Assembly: GCF_900009135.1 (NCBI RefSeq) | Contig: NZ_LT797703.1 | Coordinates: 98,166-162,165 of the forward strand | Origin: Planktothrix sp. PCC 11201 | Lineage (GTDB): Bacteria; Cyanobacteriota; Cyanobacteriia; Cyanobacteriales; Microcoleaceae | Direction: 5' to 3' | Length of the DNA stretch: 64,000 bases | Part shown: one piece after another, positions 26,359 through 34,462 of the stretch | Layout: each line of letters begins with the position of its first letter | Position numbering within the stretch: position 1 is the first letter of the stretch | Program-made: the position numbers and the translations under genes | The notes under the pieces: model-generated | Told to the model about the DNA's origin: nothing | What the model saw: the letters and a program-made list of their open reading frames with translations, nothing else | Databases searched by the model: none

Positions 26359-26922
26359 ATGAGCAAAAATGATTACCCCTCTAATCCTTGGCGAGTGGTT
26401 CAAAAGTTACTAGAAATACCGTCTCCTTGGGTTACGATTATTGCAGAACAATTAGAAAATCATCAAGGCGAAATTTTAGACTATTGGCGGGTTGAAAAAG
26501 CCGATTCTGTTGTAATTTTAACAATTCAAAATCAGCATTTCCTGTTCCCTAGACCGATGTATCGTCCAGGGGTAGGAAAAACCACCTTGGATTTCCCAGG
26601 GGGAAGGGTTTCCCCAGAAAAAACTCCTTTAGAAACGGTTCCAATTATTCTGCAAAAGGAGTTGGGAATTAAACCCTGTGATCTTGATAAAATTACTCCT
26701 CTAAATCATGAGGGTTGGCTGATTAATAGTTCATTTTCTAATCAAAAATTGTATGGGTTTGTAGCGGAACTGTTGCCCAATATTTTAGTAGATCAGAACT
26801 ATTTGGGCGCGACCTATCCTACGAATATTTTAGGCATTGAAGATTTACTCCAGGATTTGGTTTGTTTTCAGTGTCGCGGGATTTTATTAGAGTGGAAATA
26901 TCAATTTAAAATAGGTGAATAG
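26359..26922 (+). CDS. Nudix-fold protein with a degenerate Nudix box
   Basis: A 187-residue protein resembling ADP-ribose pyrophosphatase-like Nudix proteins (LDFPGGRVSPEKTPLETVP). The Nudix box GX5EX7REUXEEXGU is degraded: where REUxEE is expected it reads IILQKE. The Gly and first Glu are kept. Loss of the catalytic EE glutamate suggests a non-hydrolytic binding role, or altered activity. Its end overlaps the end of the broken GGDEF gene on the other strand by 17 bases. Confidence 0.75.
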   Translation: MSKNDYPSNPWRVVQKLLEIPSPWVTIIAEQLENHQGEILDYWRVEKADSVVILTIQNQHFLFPRPMYRPGVGKTTLDFPGGRVSPEKTPLETVPIILQKELGIKPCDLDKITPLNHEGWLINSSFSNQKLYGFVAELLPNILVDQNYLGATYPTNILGIEDLLQDLVCFQCRGILLEWKYQFKIGE

Positions 26923-27379
26923 CATTAGGATCAATAACAACAACCTGATCGCGTCCCTGGGCTTTAGCTTGATATAATGCCCGGTCTGCAAATTGTAATA
27001 AATCATCACAGGATTGAGTATGTTCAGGAAACCCCGCGACCCCAATTGATATAGTCACTCCTGTTAAGAAATTATAGGAATACTCATACTGTAAGTTTTT
27101 AATCTTTTGACGGATTTCCTCCGCAATAATTTCAGCAACTTCAATATTTGTATTGGGTAAAATAAATACTAATTCTTCCCCCCCATAACGATAAGCTAGA
27201 TCGGAAGTTCGCATCACACTTTGTACCGCTTGAGAGACTAATTTTAAAACAATATCTCCAGCTTTATGACCGAAATTGTCGTTAAATTGCTTGAAATAAT
27301 CAATATCTGCAATTAAAATGCTTAAACACTCTTGTGTTTTTTGGGCTGAGTTAAAGACCTGGGGTAATACGAGATCTAA

Positions 27380-27387
27380 ATATCTCC
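27380..27387. repeat. Target site duplication, left copy (ATATCTCC)
   Basis: ATATCTCC abuts the left end of the IS here and the same 8 bases abut the right end at 28824-28831. An 8-bp duplication is typical of ISL3-family insertion. Confidence 0.92.
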
Positions 27388-28823
27388 GGTTCTTCAGTAT
27401 CTAGTATGCTAAAATTATAGTTAATAAGATCAAGAAAGAAGAAAAATATATCCAACAATAGCTGAAAATCTTTTTCCAGTTGAGAGTTGAGCGATATGTA
27501 CTGTTAAGTGAAATCAGAAAAAGAGTAAATTTAGAGTAAATGGGTAACAATGGCTTCAAACAGGGAAATTAAAATGCTCACAGAACTTCTGGGGCTAGAA
27601 GGAGTAAAAGTGGGAGCACGCCATCAGCATAAAGGGATTGGAATAATTTTAGAGATAGAGACAATCCATCAGGAAAGTATCTGTCCTCGTTGTGGGGAAA
27701 AAAGCCATAGATTACATCAAAATCATCGATATCTAATTAAAGATTTACCTTGGGGAGAATCTCCAGTATTTTTGGAAATAAATAGACGACAGTTCAAATG
27801 TAAGAAATGTAAAAAGCCGTTTAGTGAGGATTTAGATTTTGTCGGAAAAAGAAGGACTTATACAAAAAGATTGGCTGATAGAATCCTACAAGAAGTTTTA
27901 GAAAAGGATATAAACAGTGTCGCCCAAAAAGGGCTGGTCACAACAGAAGAAATAGAAAGGATGTTAAAAGACGCATCATCAGAATTAGCAGAGTTTAAAC
28001 CCAGCCATTTAAAAAGGCTAGGAATTGATGAAATAGCATTGATTAAAGGAAAAGGAAATTATTGTGCAGTTTTAATAGATTTAGAGAAAGCGGAATTAAT
28101 TGCTATCCTCGAAAAAAGAACACAAGAAGAAATCAAAAAAGTGTTGATGGGGTGGGGAAGAGAAGTGTTAGAAAAGATAGAAGAAGTCAGTATAGATCTG
28201 TGGAAAGGATACAAAAGCTTAGTCTTAGAAATCATGCCAAATGCTCAAGTGGTAGCGGATAGATTTCATGTAATGGTACAAATCAATCAGGAGTTAGATG
28301 GGCAAAGAAAACAAGAAAGGCTGAAGGAAGAAAATTTACTAAAAACAGCAAAGTCCGAATCAGAAAAAGCCAATTCCGAAAAAATTTTAGCAGGATTGAA
28401 GAAGAGTAAATACGCTCTCTTGAAGAATGAAAAAGATTTGAATGAACAACAAAGCCAGAAACTAGCCGAAGTGAAAGAGGTTTCTCCTACCCTAAAAAGT
28501 ATGCACGAATTCAAAGAAAAAATCCGTCAAATTTTTGAGGAAAAAAATGATTGGTTAGGGGGATTATGGCAATTGGGGATGTGGTTAGATGAAGCTAGAA
28601 AGTATTTCCCGAAAAGTCAAAAGACAATGATTCGATGGCTAGATGAAATTATTGCCTACTTTGATCATAGAACAACCAGTGGGGTAGTTGAGGGAATTAA
28701 TAACAAGCTGAAACTGATTAAACGTTCGGCTTATGGATTCAGAAATTTTAAAAACTTTCAATCAAGATGTTTACTGAATTGGCATTTTAACTAAATCTTT
28801 AGCATACTAGATACTGAAGAACC
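27388..28823 (+). mobile_element. ISL3-family insertion sequence (1436 bp)
   Basis: A complete IS with perfect 26-bp terminal inverted repeats (27388-27413 and 28798-28823, each beginning GGTTCTTCAGTATCTAG), one transposase gene on the + strand and an 8-bp direct target duplication. Identical ends suggest a recent insertion. Size and features fit ISL3-family elements. Confidence 0.95.
27550..28794 (+). CDS. ISL3-family transposase
   Basis: A 414-residue DDE transposase. The N-terminal zinc-ribbon-like Cys pairs (CPRCGEK and CKKCKKPF), the HTH region, and the ISL3 core signatures GIDEIALIKGKGNYC, DLWKGYKSLV, ADRFHVMVQIN, and TSGVVEGINNKLKLIKR (the DDE glutamate) are all present. A lysine/glutamate-rich insertion lies around 250-310. 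It looks intact, ends 4 bases before the right inverted repeat, and could be active. Confidence 0.95.
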   Translation: MASNREIKMLTELLGLEGVKVGARHQHKGIGIILEIETIHQESICPRCGEKSHRLHQNHRYLIKDLPWGESPVFLEINRRQFKCKKCKKPFSEDLDFVGKRRTYTKRLADRILQEVLEKDINSVAQKGLVTTEEIERMLKDASSELAEFKPSHLKRLGIDEIALIKGKGNYCAVLIDLEKAELIAILEKRTQEEIKKVLMGWGREVLEKIEEVSIDLWKGYKSLVLEIMPNAQVVADRFHVMVQINQELDGQRKQERLKEENLLKTAKSESEKANSEKILAGLKKSKYALLKNEKDLNEQQSQKLAEVKEVSPTLKSMHEFKEKIRQIFEEKNDWLGGLWQLGMWLDEARKYFPKSQKTMIRWLDEIIAYFDHRTTSGVVEGINNKLKLIKRSAYGFRNFKNFQSRCLLNWHFN

Positions 28824-28831
28824 ATATCTCC
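28824..28831. repeat. Target site duplication, right copy (ATATCTCC)
   Basis: This is the second copy of ATATCTCC, just outside the right inverted repeat; see the left copy at 27380-27387. Confidence 0.92.
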
Positions 28832-29305
28832 GATTAAATAATCCTGTGAGGGGATCATGAATACTGTCATAATGTAGGGATTCCTCGACAATATTACTAT
28901 GTTCGATGGTTGTTTCTAGGATTAACTCTAAGTCATTTTTTTCCTGAGTTAATAAAGCGACTAAGGATTGTAAATGTTCTTGAGAGGCTTGGAATTTAAG
29001 TTGGGTTAAATAGCGTTGTTGGATTTCAGCTTTGAGTTTTTCATGGGATTCATGTAACTGAGCTTCAACTAAATCTCCATGATCAATGATAATTTCTAAT
29101 AGGATTTCCAGATCAGCTTTTTCCTGTTTAAGAATGTCAATATCCTGGCGAAGTTGGCTGATATAGTCTAACAGTTGCTTTTGAGAAAGATGCTCATTTT
29201 CCATTAACTTATATTTACCTTAAAGGATGAGATCAGATTCAGAATGCTATTGATTTAATAGTAACTCAAAAATTAATTGATAATGTTGAAAAAAAAAACA
29301 ATCTC

Positions 29306-30154
29306 CTAACGCAAAAGTTCATGGGCTGTAACGACACAGTTTCGTCCATTAGCCTTAGCTTGATATAAAGCTAGATCAGCCGATTGAGTAATTCCAAGAC
29401 TCGATAATCCATGTTCAGGAAAACTGGCAACCCCTAAAGAAATCGTCACTTTTTGTAAAAATTGATGCGGTTTGTCTAGGCTTAATTTTTCAATTCCTAA
29501 GCGCAGTTGTTCTGCTAAATTTTTAGCTTCTTCCAATGAAGTCCTAGGTAAAATCAAGATTAGCTCCTCACCCCCATAACGACAAGCAATATCCGATTGA
29601 CGAATATTGTAAATTAAAAATTTACTAATTTCTACTAAAACCACATCTCCAGCCTGATGTCCCCATTGGTCATTAAAATTTTTAAAATGATCAATATCAC
29701 CCATAATAATACTTAGATTTTGCTGATGTTTCTTTGCGTGTTTCAGGTGACGTTCTAAGGATTTTTCTTGATAACGCCGATTAAACAAACCCGTCAAAGG
29801 GTCTCGAATACTCAGGTTGTGGGTATACTCCTCGATAAAATCTCCATGAACTGTTGTAGTTTCTAGGATTATTTTCAGATCATAATTAGCTTGAGTGACG
29901 GTTTTTAGTAAGGCTTTCAGTTGAATTTCTGATGCTTTTAATTTAGCTTCAGCCACTTTTCGCTCTCGGATTTCTAATTGAAGTTGTAGATTGGATTCGT
30001 GTAATTGATCTTCAACTAAATCTGCATGAAATATTGTTGTTTCCAGCAAAATTTCTAAATCAAACTTTTCCCGTTTTAACTGTTCTAGTTTTCGGCAAAG
30101 TTTTTCGGTTTCCAATAATAGTTCGGTATTCGATTTTGGGAGAGGATTCTGCAT
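29306..30154 (-). CDS. Coiled-coil GGDEF diguanylate cyclase
   Basis: A 282-residue cytoplasmic enzyme expected to make c-di-GMP. Residues 1-115 are helical and contain a repeated motif, DLEILLETT and LKIILETT with HAD/HGD, shared with the broken neighbour; residues 118-280 are a GGDEF domain with DPLTGLFNRRY, GDIDHFKNFNDQWGHQAGD and CRYGGEELILIL. It is downstream of the STAS gene (74 bases) and upstream of its broken paralogue (101 bases), all on one strand. Output of the STAS/HATPase switch is the likely role (inferred). Confidence 0.92.
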   Translation of the reverse strand: MQNPLPKSNTELLLETEKLCRKLEQLKREKFDLEILLETTIFHADLVEDQLHESNLQLQLEIRERKVAEAKLKASEIQLKALLKTVTQANYDLKIILETTTVHGDFIEEYTHNLSIRDPLTGLFNRRYQEKSLERHLKHAKKHQQNLSIIMGDIDHFKNFNDQWGHQAGDVVLVEISKFLIYNIRQSDIACRYGGEELILILPRTSLEEAKNLAEQLRLGIEKLSLDKPHQFLQKVTISLGVASFPEHGLSSLGITQSADLALYQAKANGRNCVVTAHELLR

Positions 30155-30228
30155 CTTTGTACTGTTTATATATTCTATAAATATCCAGTTTAGATTTAAA
30201 ATTCCATCCTAAATAGGGATAAAGTTTA

Positions 30229-30582
30229 CTATTCAATCTTTAGCTCTAAAGAGGGCATAAGTTTTTGTAAATTCCTCAGAGATTTTCCTTGCCAGGGAAT
30301 TTTTGTAGAGGCTAAAACTGTTAAGCTAGTCTCTTTTTTCTGGCGAACTTTAATTACAAATTTAGATAGCATATTAATACCAGAACTATTTAAAAACTCT
30401 AATTCTTGGAGATTAACAGTAATCAGGCATGGGTTTTCTTCCAAAATTTCATTGAGCAATTTAATCACAGGGTTAGTGTCTTCTAGTCCACTTAAACGTA
30501 AGGAGCCTGATAAAGTTACTGTAGTTGTGTTACTCTCATACATGACTTCATAGTCTTCGGCTTTAATTGCTTTGGTTACCAT
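30229..30582 (-). CDS. STAS-domain protein (anti-sigma-factor-antagonist type)
   Basis: A 117-residue STAS-like protein. ITVNLQELEFLNSSGINMLSKFV places a Ser-Ser-Gly at the usual phosphorylation site of SpoIIAA-like antagonists. It is 45 bases downstream of the HATPase-like gene and 74 bases upstream of a GGDEF gene, so a partner-switching pair is plausible. In Pseudomonas SiaC (a DUF1987 protein) sits at this place and activates the cyclase SiaD. Whether this STAS protein is phosphorylated by its neighbour is not known. Confidence 0.85.
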   Translation of the reverse strand: MVTKAIKAEDYEVMYESNTTTVTLSGSLRLSGLEDTNPVIKLLNEILEENPCLITVNLQELEFLNSSGINMLSKFVIKVRQKKETSLTVLASTKIPWQGKSLRNLQKLMPSLELKIE

Positions 30583-30627
30583 TGTTATAATCCTAATATT
30601 TTACTGTTGATCAATCAATTTTAAATG

Positions 30628-31203
30628 TTAAATGAAAAGCTGAACCATGGTTGTGACAGTCATAACTTTAGGTTCTGTTTGAAGATCCTCAAATTTCCAG
30701 CCCAATCGGGCTAGGTAATCATTGATCATGGTCAAATAGCCTAAACCAGAACTATTCTCACTGTCCAAACTTTTTTCTATTTGCTCAATATAAAATTCTT
30801 GAGAGTCAGAATGAATCAGTTTTTCAATAAAGAGTTGGAAGGATTCAAATTTTTCCTGGTTAATACTATTGACCACAACAAAGATTAATCGATCAGTTTT
30901 TAAATACAGTTGGATGCTGATCGGATAATTGACATTATAATCACTAAACTTCATCGCATTTTCTAATAATTCATTGGCGATAAAGCTCACGGCACTTTTG
31001 ATTTCATTTTGTAAATTTGCCGTCGTGGGATCATCTTCACTTTTAGGAAAAAAGGTCGTGACATAATCAGCCATAAAATTAGCGGATAATCCATTATTGC
31101 GCCAACGGTGTTTCAGGGGAATCGAACTCGGAGAGAAACCAATGACGAGAAATTCATTGCTTGTTGGAGGAACTTCAACAAAGTCACCAAAAATTTGTGT
31201 CAT
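30628..31203 (-). CDS. DUF6272/SiaB-like HATPase-type kinase
   Basis: A 191-residue protein with a truncated histidine-kinase-like ATPase fold: the N-box-like IANELLENAMKFSDYN and a G-box-like SSGLGYLTMINDYLARLGW, separated by about 80 residues. This matches the SiaB/DUF6272 group and related cyanobacterial proteins near icfG (slr1861 type), which phosphorylate STAS partners. The adjacent STAS gene on the same strand supports the pairing. ATP binding is inferred, not shown. Confidence 0.82.
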   Translation of the reverse strand: MTQIFGDFVEVPPTSNEFLVIGFSPSSIPLKHRWRNNGLSANFMADYVTTFFPKSEDDPTTANLQNEIKSAVSFIANELLENAMKFSDYNVNYPISIQLYLKTDRLIFVVVNSINQEKFESFQLFIEKLIHSDSQEFYIEQIEKSLDSENSSGLGYLTMINDYLARLGWKFEDLQTEPKVMTVTTMVQLFI

Positions 31204-31491
31204 AAATCCTTTGAGTGAGGATACATAAAAAGTTATTTGGGCTACTGTGCTTTTTTTACAAAAAATAACTCAGGGGAGAAACAGTAAAAAATCGGGAAAA
31301 GGCACTAAAAAATGGGAAACTGGAGTATTTTTAGGCTACTGGAGTAGAGGATAAAATTTAACTCAATCAGAGCCAAAAACTTTTTGTTAACTGCTCCATG
31401 ATCGCCTGATTCTAAAAACTCCAGTAGCTCATTATATCATGTTAGGGTAAAAATATTTACTCATGCAATAAAAATCTAATTGGGACTCTTT

Positions 31492-34074
31492 TTAATTACT
31501 TGATAAGGATTGAATCACACGCTGTAAGTAAATTTGAGCCACTTGATCCGAGGGATTTTCTTGCAGACAGGCTTCAAAGCACTGAGCAGATTCGGGAAAG
31601 GCTTCCAGATGATATAGGGTTAAGGCTTGCTCAAACAAGGTTTTTGTTTCTACTTTTTTTCGATAGAGCAAGGGCGGATCGGCATCAAAAACTTCAAAAA
31701 CTGAGACCATTTCTGATTTCCCTTTCACCCTAACTCTATCAATCACTCGGAAGGAGTAAATATTAGGATCTTCAAGGGATAAAAAAGTATGTTCACTAAT
31801 TAATAAGGGAATGCCATACCTTTTACTTAATTCCTCTAAGCGAGATCCTAAATTAACCGCATCACTAATCACGGTACTATCCATTCTGTGTTGTCCACCT
31901 ACAATTCCTAACATTAAATCCCCGGTATTAATTCCGATCCCAATGTTAATTGGAGGGCGATCGGGACGTTGACGAGTGAGGTTATATTCTGCTAATCTTT
32001 GTAACATAGAAATTCCTGCTTTCACCGCATCATCAGCACTTCCTCCAAATAAAGCCATAATTGCATCGCCGATATACTTATCAATAAAGCCTCGATTTTC
32101 AGTAATAGCAGGTTCCATGCGAGACAAATAAGCATTAATAAATTTAAAGTTATCTTCGGGTGTCATCCGTTCAGACATTTGGGTAAAACTGCGAATATCT
32201 GAGAACAAAATCGACATTTGTTTCTGCACCGCATCCCCAGATTTTACATCCACTAAACTTTCATATCCTAAAAAAGCCAAAAACTGATTCGGAACAAATC
32301 GCCCTGCCGCATCTGTCAATTGTTCCTCTTGATCTAAAGCCAATTCTAAATTACAATTAATCTCAAACATTTCCTCAATAAACTGTTGACGTTCTTCCTC
32401 GGCTTTTCGGCGTTCAGTAACATCTTGAAACACACCAATGGCATAGGCTATTTCTCTAAATTCATCATAAATTGGGGTTCCCCACATTTGCAACGGAATT
32501 GTCTTATCTAAGTATTGAAAGTCTAATGTATCAATGCAGCAAAACCCCTCATTTAAGGCTCTAAAAATGGGTAGATTCTCTAAAAGGTAAGGTGTTTTTG
32601 TGGTTGATGATGAATTTGAATAAACGTTCAATTGTAACGGAGGATTAGAAAATAAAACCTCAACTCCCAACAACTCTTGAGCCACTTTATTGCTATAATA
32701 TAAATTTCCCAGGGCATCCACAACTACAACACCTAAAGGAATTGCTTCTAAAAATTGATAGAGTCGTCGATTTTGGGTCTTTAGTTCTGACATTAAATCC
32801 AAATTTTCAGTTTTTAGCCTTTCATTGAGCAGACTAATTTCTTGATAGGCTTGAGTTAATTGATTTTCCTGAACTTCACTCACTTTCCTTTCGGCTTTTA
32901 GCTGATTTAAACTATTTTTTAATTCGATTTCTTTTTGCTGAAGGAGAGAAATCTTTTCTTCTAAACCCGTATATAGAAGGCGTAATTGTTGAGTCATTTG
33001 GTTAAATGAAATTGCCAATTGTCCGACTTCATCATCAGTAACCACTGGAGCCACTAACGTCAAATCTCCATCGGAGACTTGAGTTGCCATTTTAGTAATA
33101 TTGACAATTGGGCGAGTAATTTTTAGGGCTAAAATATAAACTCCCACTGCTAAAATAAAAGCCGAAGTTAATCCCATTAATAAAATAATCCAAGCCAATC
33201 TTTTAGCCGGTTGATTAGCTTCTGATTGGTGCATTTCCACTAATAATCCTAATTGCTGTCTATCCAGCCAACGATAGACTGCAATCACTGGAATCCCGGC
33301 ATGGTTGATATAAGTTTTATAGCCATTTTTTCCCGATAAAGCATCTCTAATCCCTGGACTATTGACTTTTTCTGGAAAGTCATACCGATCAAATTGTTTG
33401 GCGGTAAAAAATATCTGAGATCGATCAAATAAATAGGTTTCTCCCGTGGTTTTTAAACCCGTTTTATCAAAAATAATTTCTTCCATTCTTTTCATATTAA
33501 GGTGTAATACTAACACCCCAAATACATCCTGATTAGATCCCTTAATCGGTGTCGAGATCGTTAAAGTTGGTTTATTTGTAATAGATGAAACATCAAGATT
33601 TTGCACAAAAGTCTTATAAATACCCGCTTGAAAATATTTTTCCTGATCCCGATATTTACCTTCCGATTGGGGATTAGTAGAAAAAACAATTTGTCCCCCA
33701 GTTGCCCTCAAAATCTGAACTTCCTGAAAGTCCGGTTTGGTAGCTAATACCGAAGCCATATATTGCCGAATTTGAGTATGAGAATCCTGCCATGCTTGGG
33801 AACTCGGATCATCAGTCACTAAAATTTTGGTAGCTGTTTTAATATCGGGTAACTGTGCTAAGGAAAAAGTCGCATTTTTTTGGTTTTCCACCCATAAATT
33901 CAAAGCTCTTTCCTTCAGGGTAGCCGTGACTTCCAACTGCTCAAAGATGAGTTGCTGCATGGAGGTTTTAGCACATTGAAATGCGACCGCCGCCACCCCA
34001 AGGACAGTGACCATAGATAGCAGTAAAAAATAGATCACAAGCCTGGACATCAGGCTTTTTGTCCAGAATTTCAT
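31492..34074 (-). CDS. Cache-HAMP-PAS class III nucleotide cyclase
   Basis: An 860-residue membrane receptor. A first span (about 10-30) and a second (about 290-318) frame an extracytoplasmic Cache sensor (about 40-280); HAMP (about 318-375) with ITRPI; coiled coil; PAS (about 440-565) ending in DVTERRKAEEE; catalytic cyclase (about 620-800). In the last, FSDIRSFTQ and IDKYIGDAIMALFGG carry the two metal Asp residues, and RMDSTVISDAVNLGSRLE is the adenine/guanine-specificity region. K in IDKYIGD is consistent with adenylate specificity. A tail of about 50 residues is TPR-like. It heads the signalling cluster; the 288-base gap before the next gene leaves separate promoters possible. Confidence 0.9.
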   Translation of the reverse strand: MKFWTKSLMSRLVIYFLLLSMVTVLGVAAVAFQCAKTSMQQLIFEQLEVTATLKERALNLWVENQKNATFSLAQLPDIKTATKILVTDDPSSQAWQDSHTQIRQYMASVLATKPDFQEVQILRATGGQIVFSTNPQSEGKYRDQEKYFQAGIYKTFVQNLDVSSITNKPTLTISTPIKGSNQDVFGVLVLHLNMKRMEEIIFDKTGLKTTGETYLFDRSQIFFTAKQFDRYDFPEKVNSPGIRDALSGKNGYKTYINHAGIPVIAVYRWLDRQQLGLLVEMHQSEANQPAKRLAWIILLMGLTSAFILAVGVYILALKITRPIVNITKMATQVSDGDLTLVAPVVTDDEVGQLAISFNQMTQQLRLLYTGLEEKISLLQQKEIELKNSLNQLKAERKVSEVQENQLTQAYQEISLLNERLKTENLDLMSELKTQNRRLYQFLEAIPLGVVVVDALGNLYYSNKVAQELLGVEVLFSNPPLQLNVYSNSSSTTKTPYLLENLPIFRALNEGFCCIDTLDFQYLDKTIPLQMWGTPIYDEFREIAYAIGVFQDVTERRKAEEERQQFIEEMFEINCNLELALDQEEQLTDAAGRFVPNQFLAFLGYESLVDVKSGDAVQKQMSILFSDIRSFTQMSERMTPEDNFKFINAYLSRMEPAITENRGFIDKYIGDAIMALFGGSADDAVKAGISMLQRLAEYNLTRQRPDRPPINIGIGINTGDLMLGIVGGQHRMDSTVISDAVNLGSRLEELSKRYGIPLLISEHTFLSLEDPNIYSFRVIDRVRVKGKSEMVSVFEVFDADPPLLYRKKVETKTLFEQALTLYHLEAFPESAQCFEACLQENPSDQVAQIYLQRVIQSLSSN

Positions 34075-34390
34075 TCAATTTGCCCTTGATCACTGGTCAC
34101 AACTTAAGTTTCTCAGGTACAACACAAAACTCACACACACCTGGTGGTCGATGAAGCCAGGAAAGACTTTGCTACTGACTTGGTGGCTCCTTGTTCCCTC
34201 AAGACTTACCTTAGAGCTTCTGCACCCTTTTTGCTCAATAATTCGGCACGTTTCCTGAATTAATAGTATATTCAATCTCTGAATTATAAAAACCTCCCGT
34301 GTAATTTGGAAGATTGAGTTGAGACCCAACTTAACGGCTGACTCAATTTCAGTGATTCCCAAACGGGACTTACCCATCACTTCCATAGAA

Positions 34391-34420
34391 AGTAGGGGTA
34401 ATGCGTGAATTACCCCTACT
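34391..34420. repeat. Palindromic repeat with AGTAGGGG arms
   Basis: AGTAGGGGTAAT and ATTACCCCTACT enclose a 6-base loop. It belongs to a set of palindromes with GTAGGGG/CCCCTAC ends found at 48762-48818 and 60320-60347. It lies between the cyclase and radical SAM genes. Confidence 0.7.
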
Positions 34421-34462
34421 TATGAGCTTAAATCCCCAAATTTGCCCAAGTTCTGAATCCTT

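Larger units (their letters stand above)
26906..29204 (-). pseudogene. Diguanylate cyclase gene split by an ISL3-type insertion
   Basis: The 5' part (29204 down to 28824) encodes a coiled-coil region with two EILLE..DHGDLVEAQLHE-like repeats and ends ...DPLTGLFNRRY. The 3' part (27387 down to 26906) continues LDLVLPQVFNSAQK... through a GGDEF domain with intact YRYGGEELVFILP. An IS lies between, at 27388-28823. Deleting the IS and one target copy joins ...LFNR RY LDLV... in frame, so the gene was functional until the insertion. The 5' fragment now stops inside the IS (GSSVSSMLKI). A close paralogue lies just upstream (29306-30154). Confidence 0.93.

Noticed and set aside
34090-34386. 98-residue minus-strand frame just upstream of the nucleotide cyclase
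   Set aside because: No family recognised, no good start site, and it fills the likely promoter/leader of the cyclase gene.
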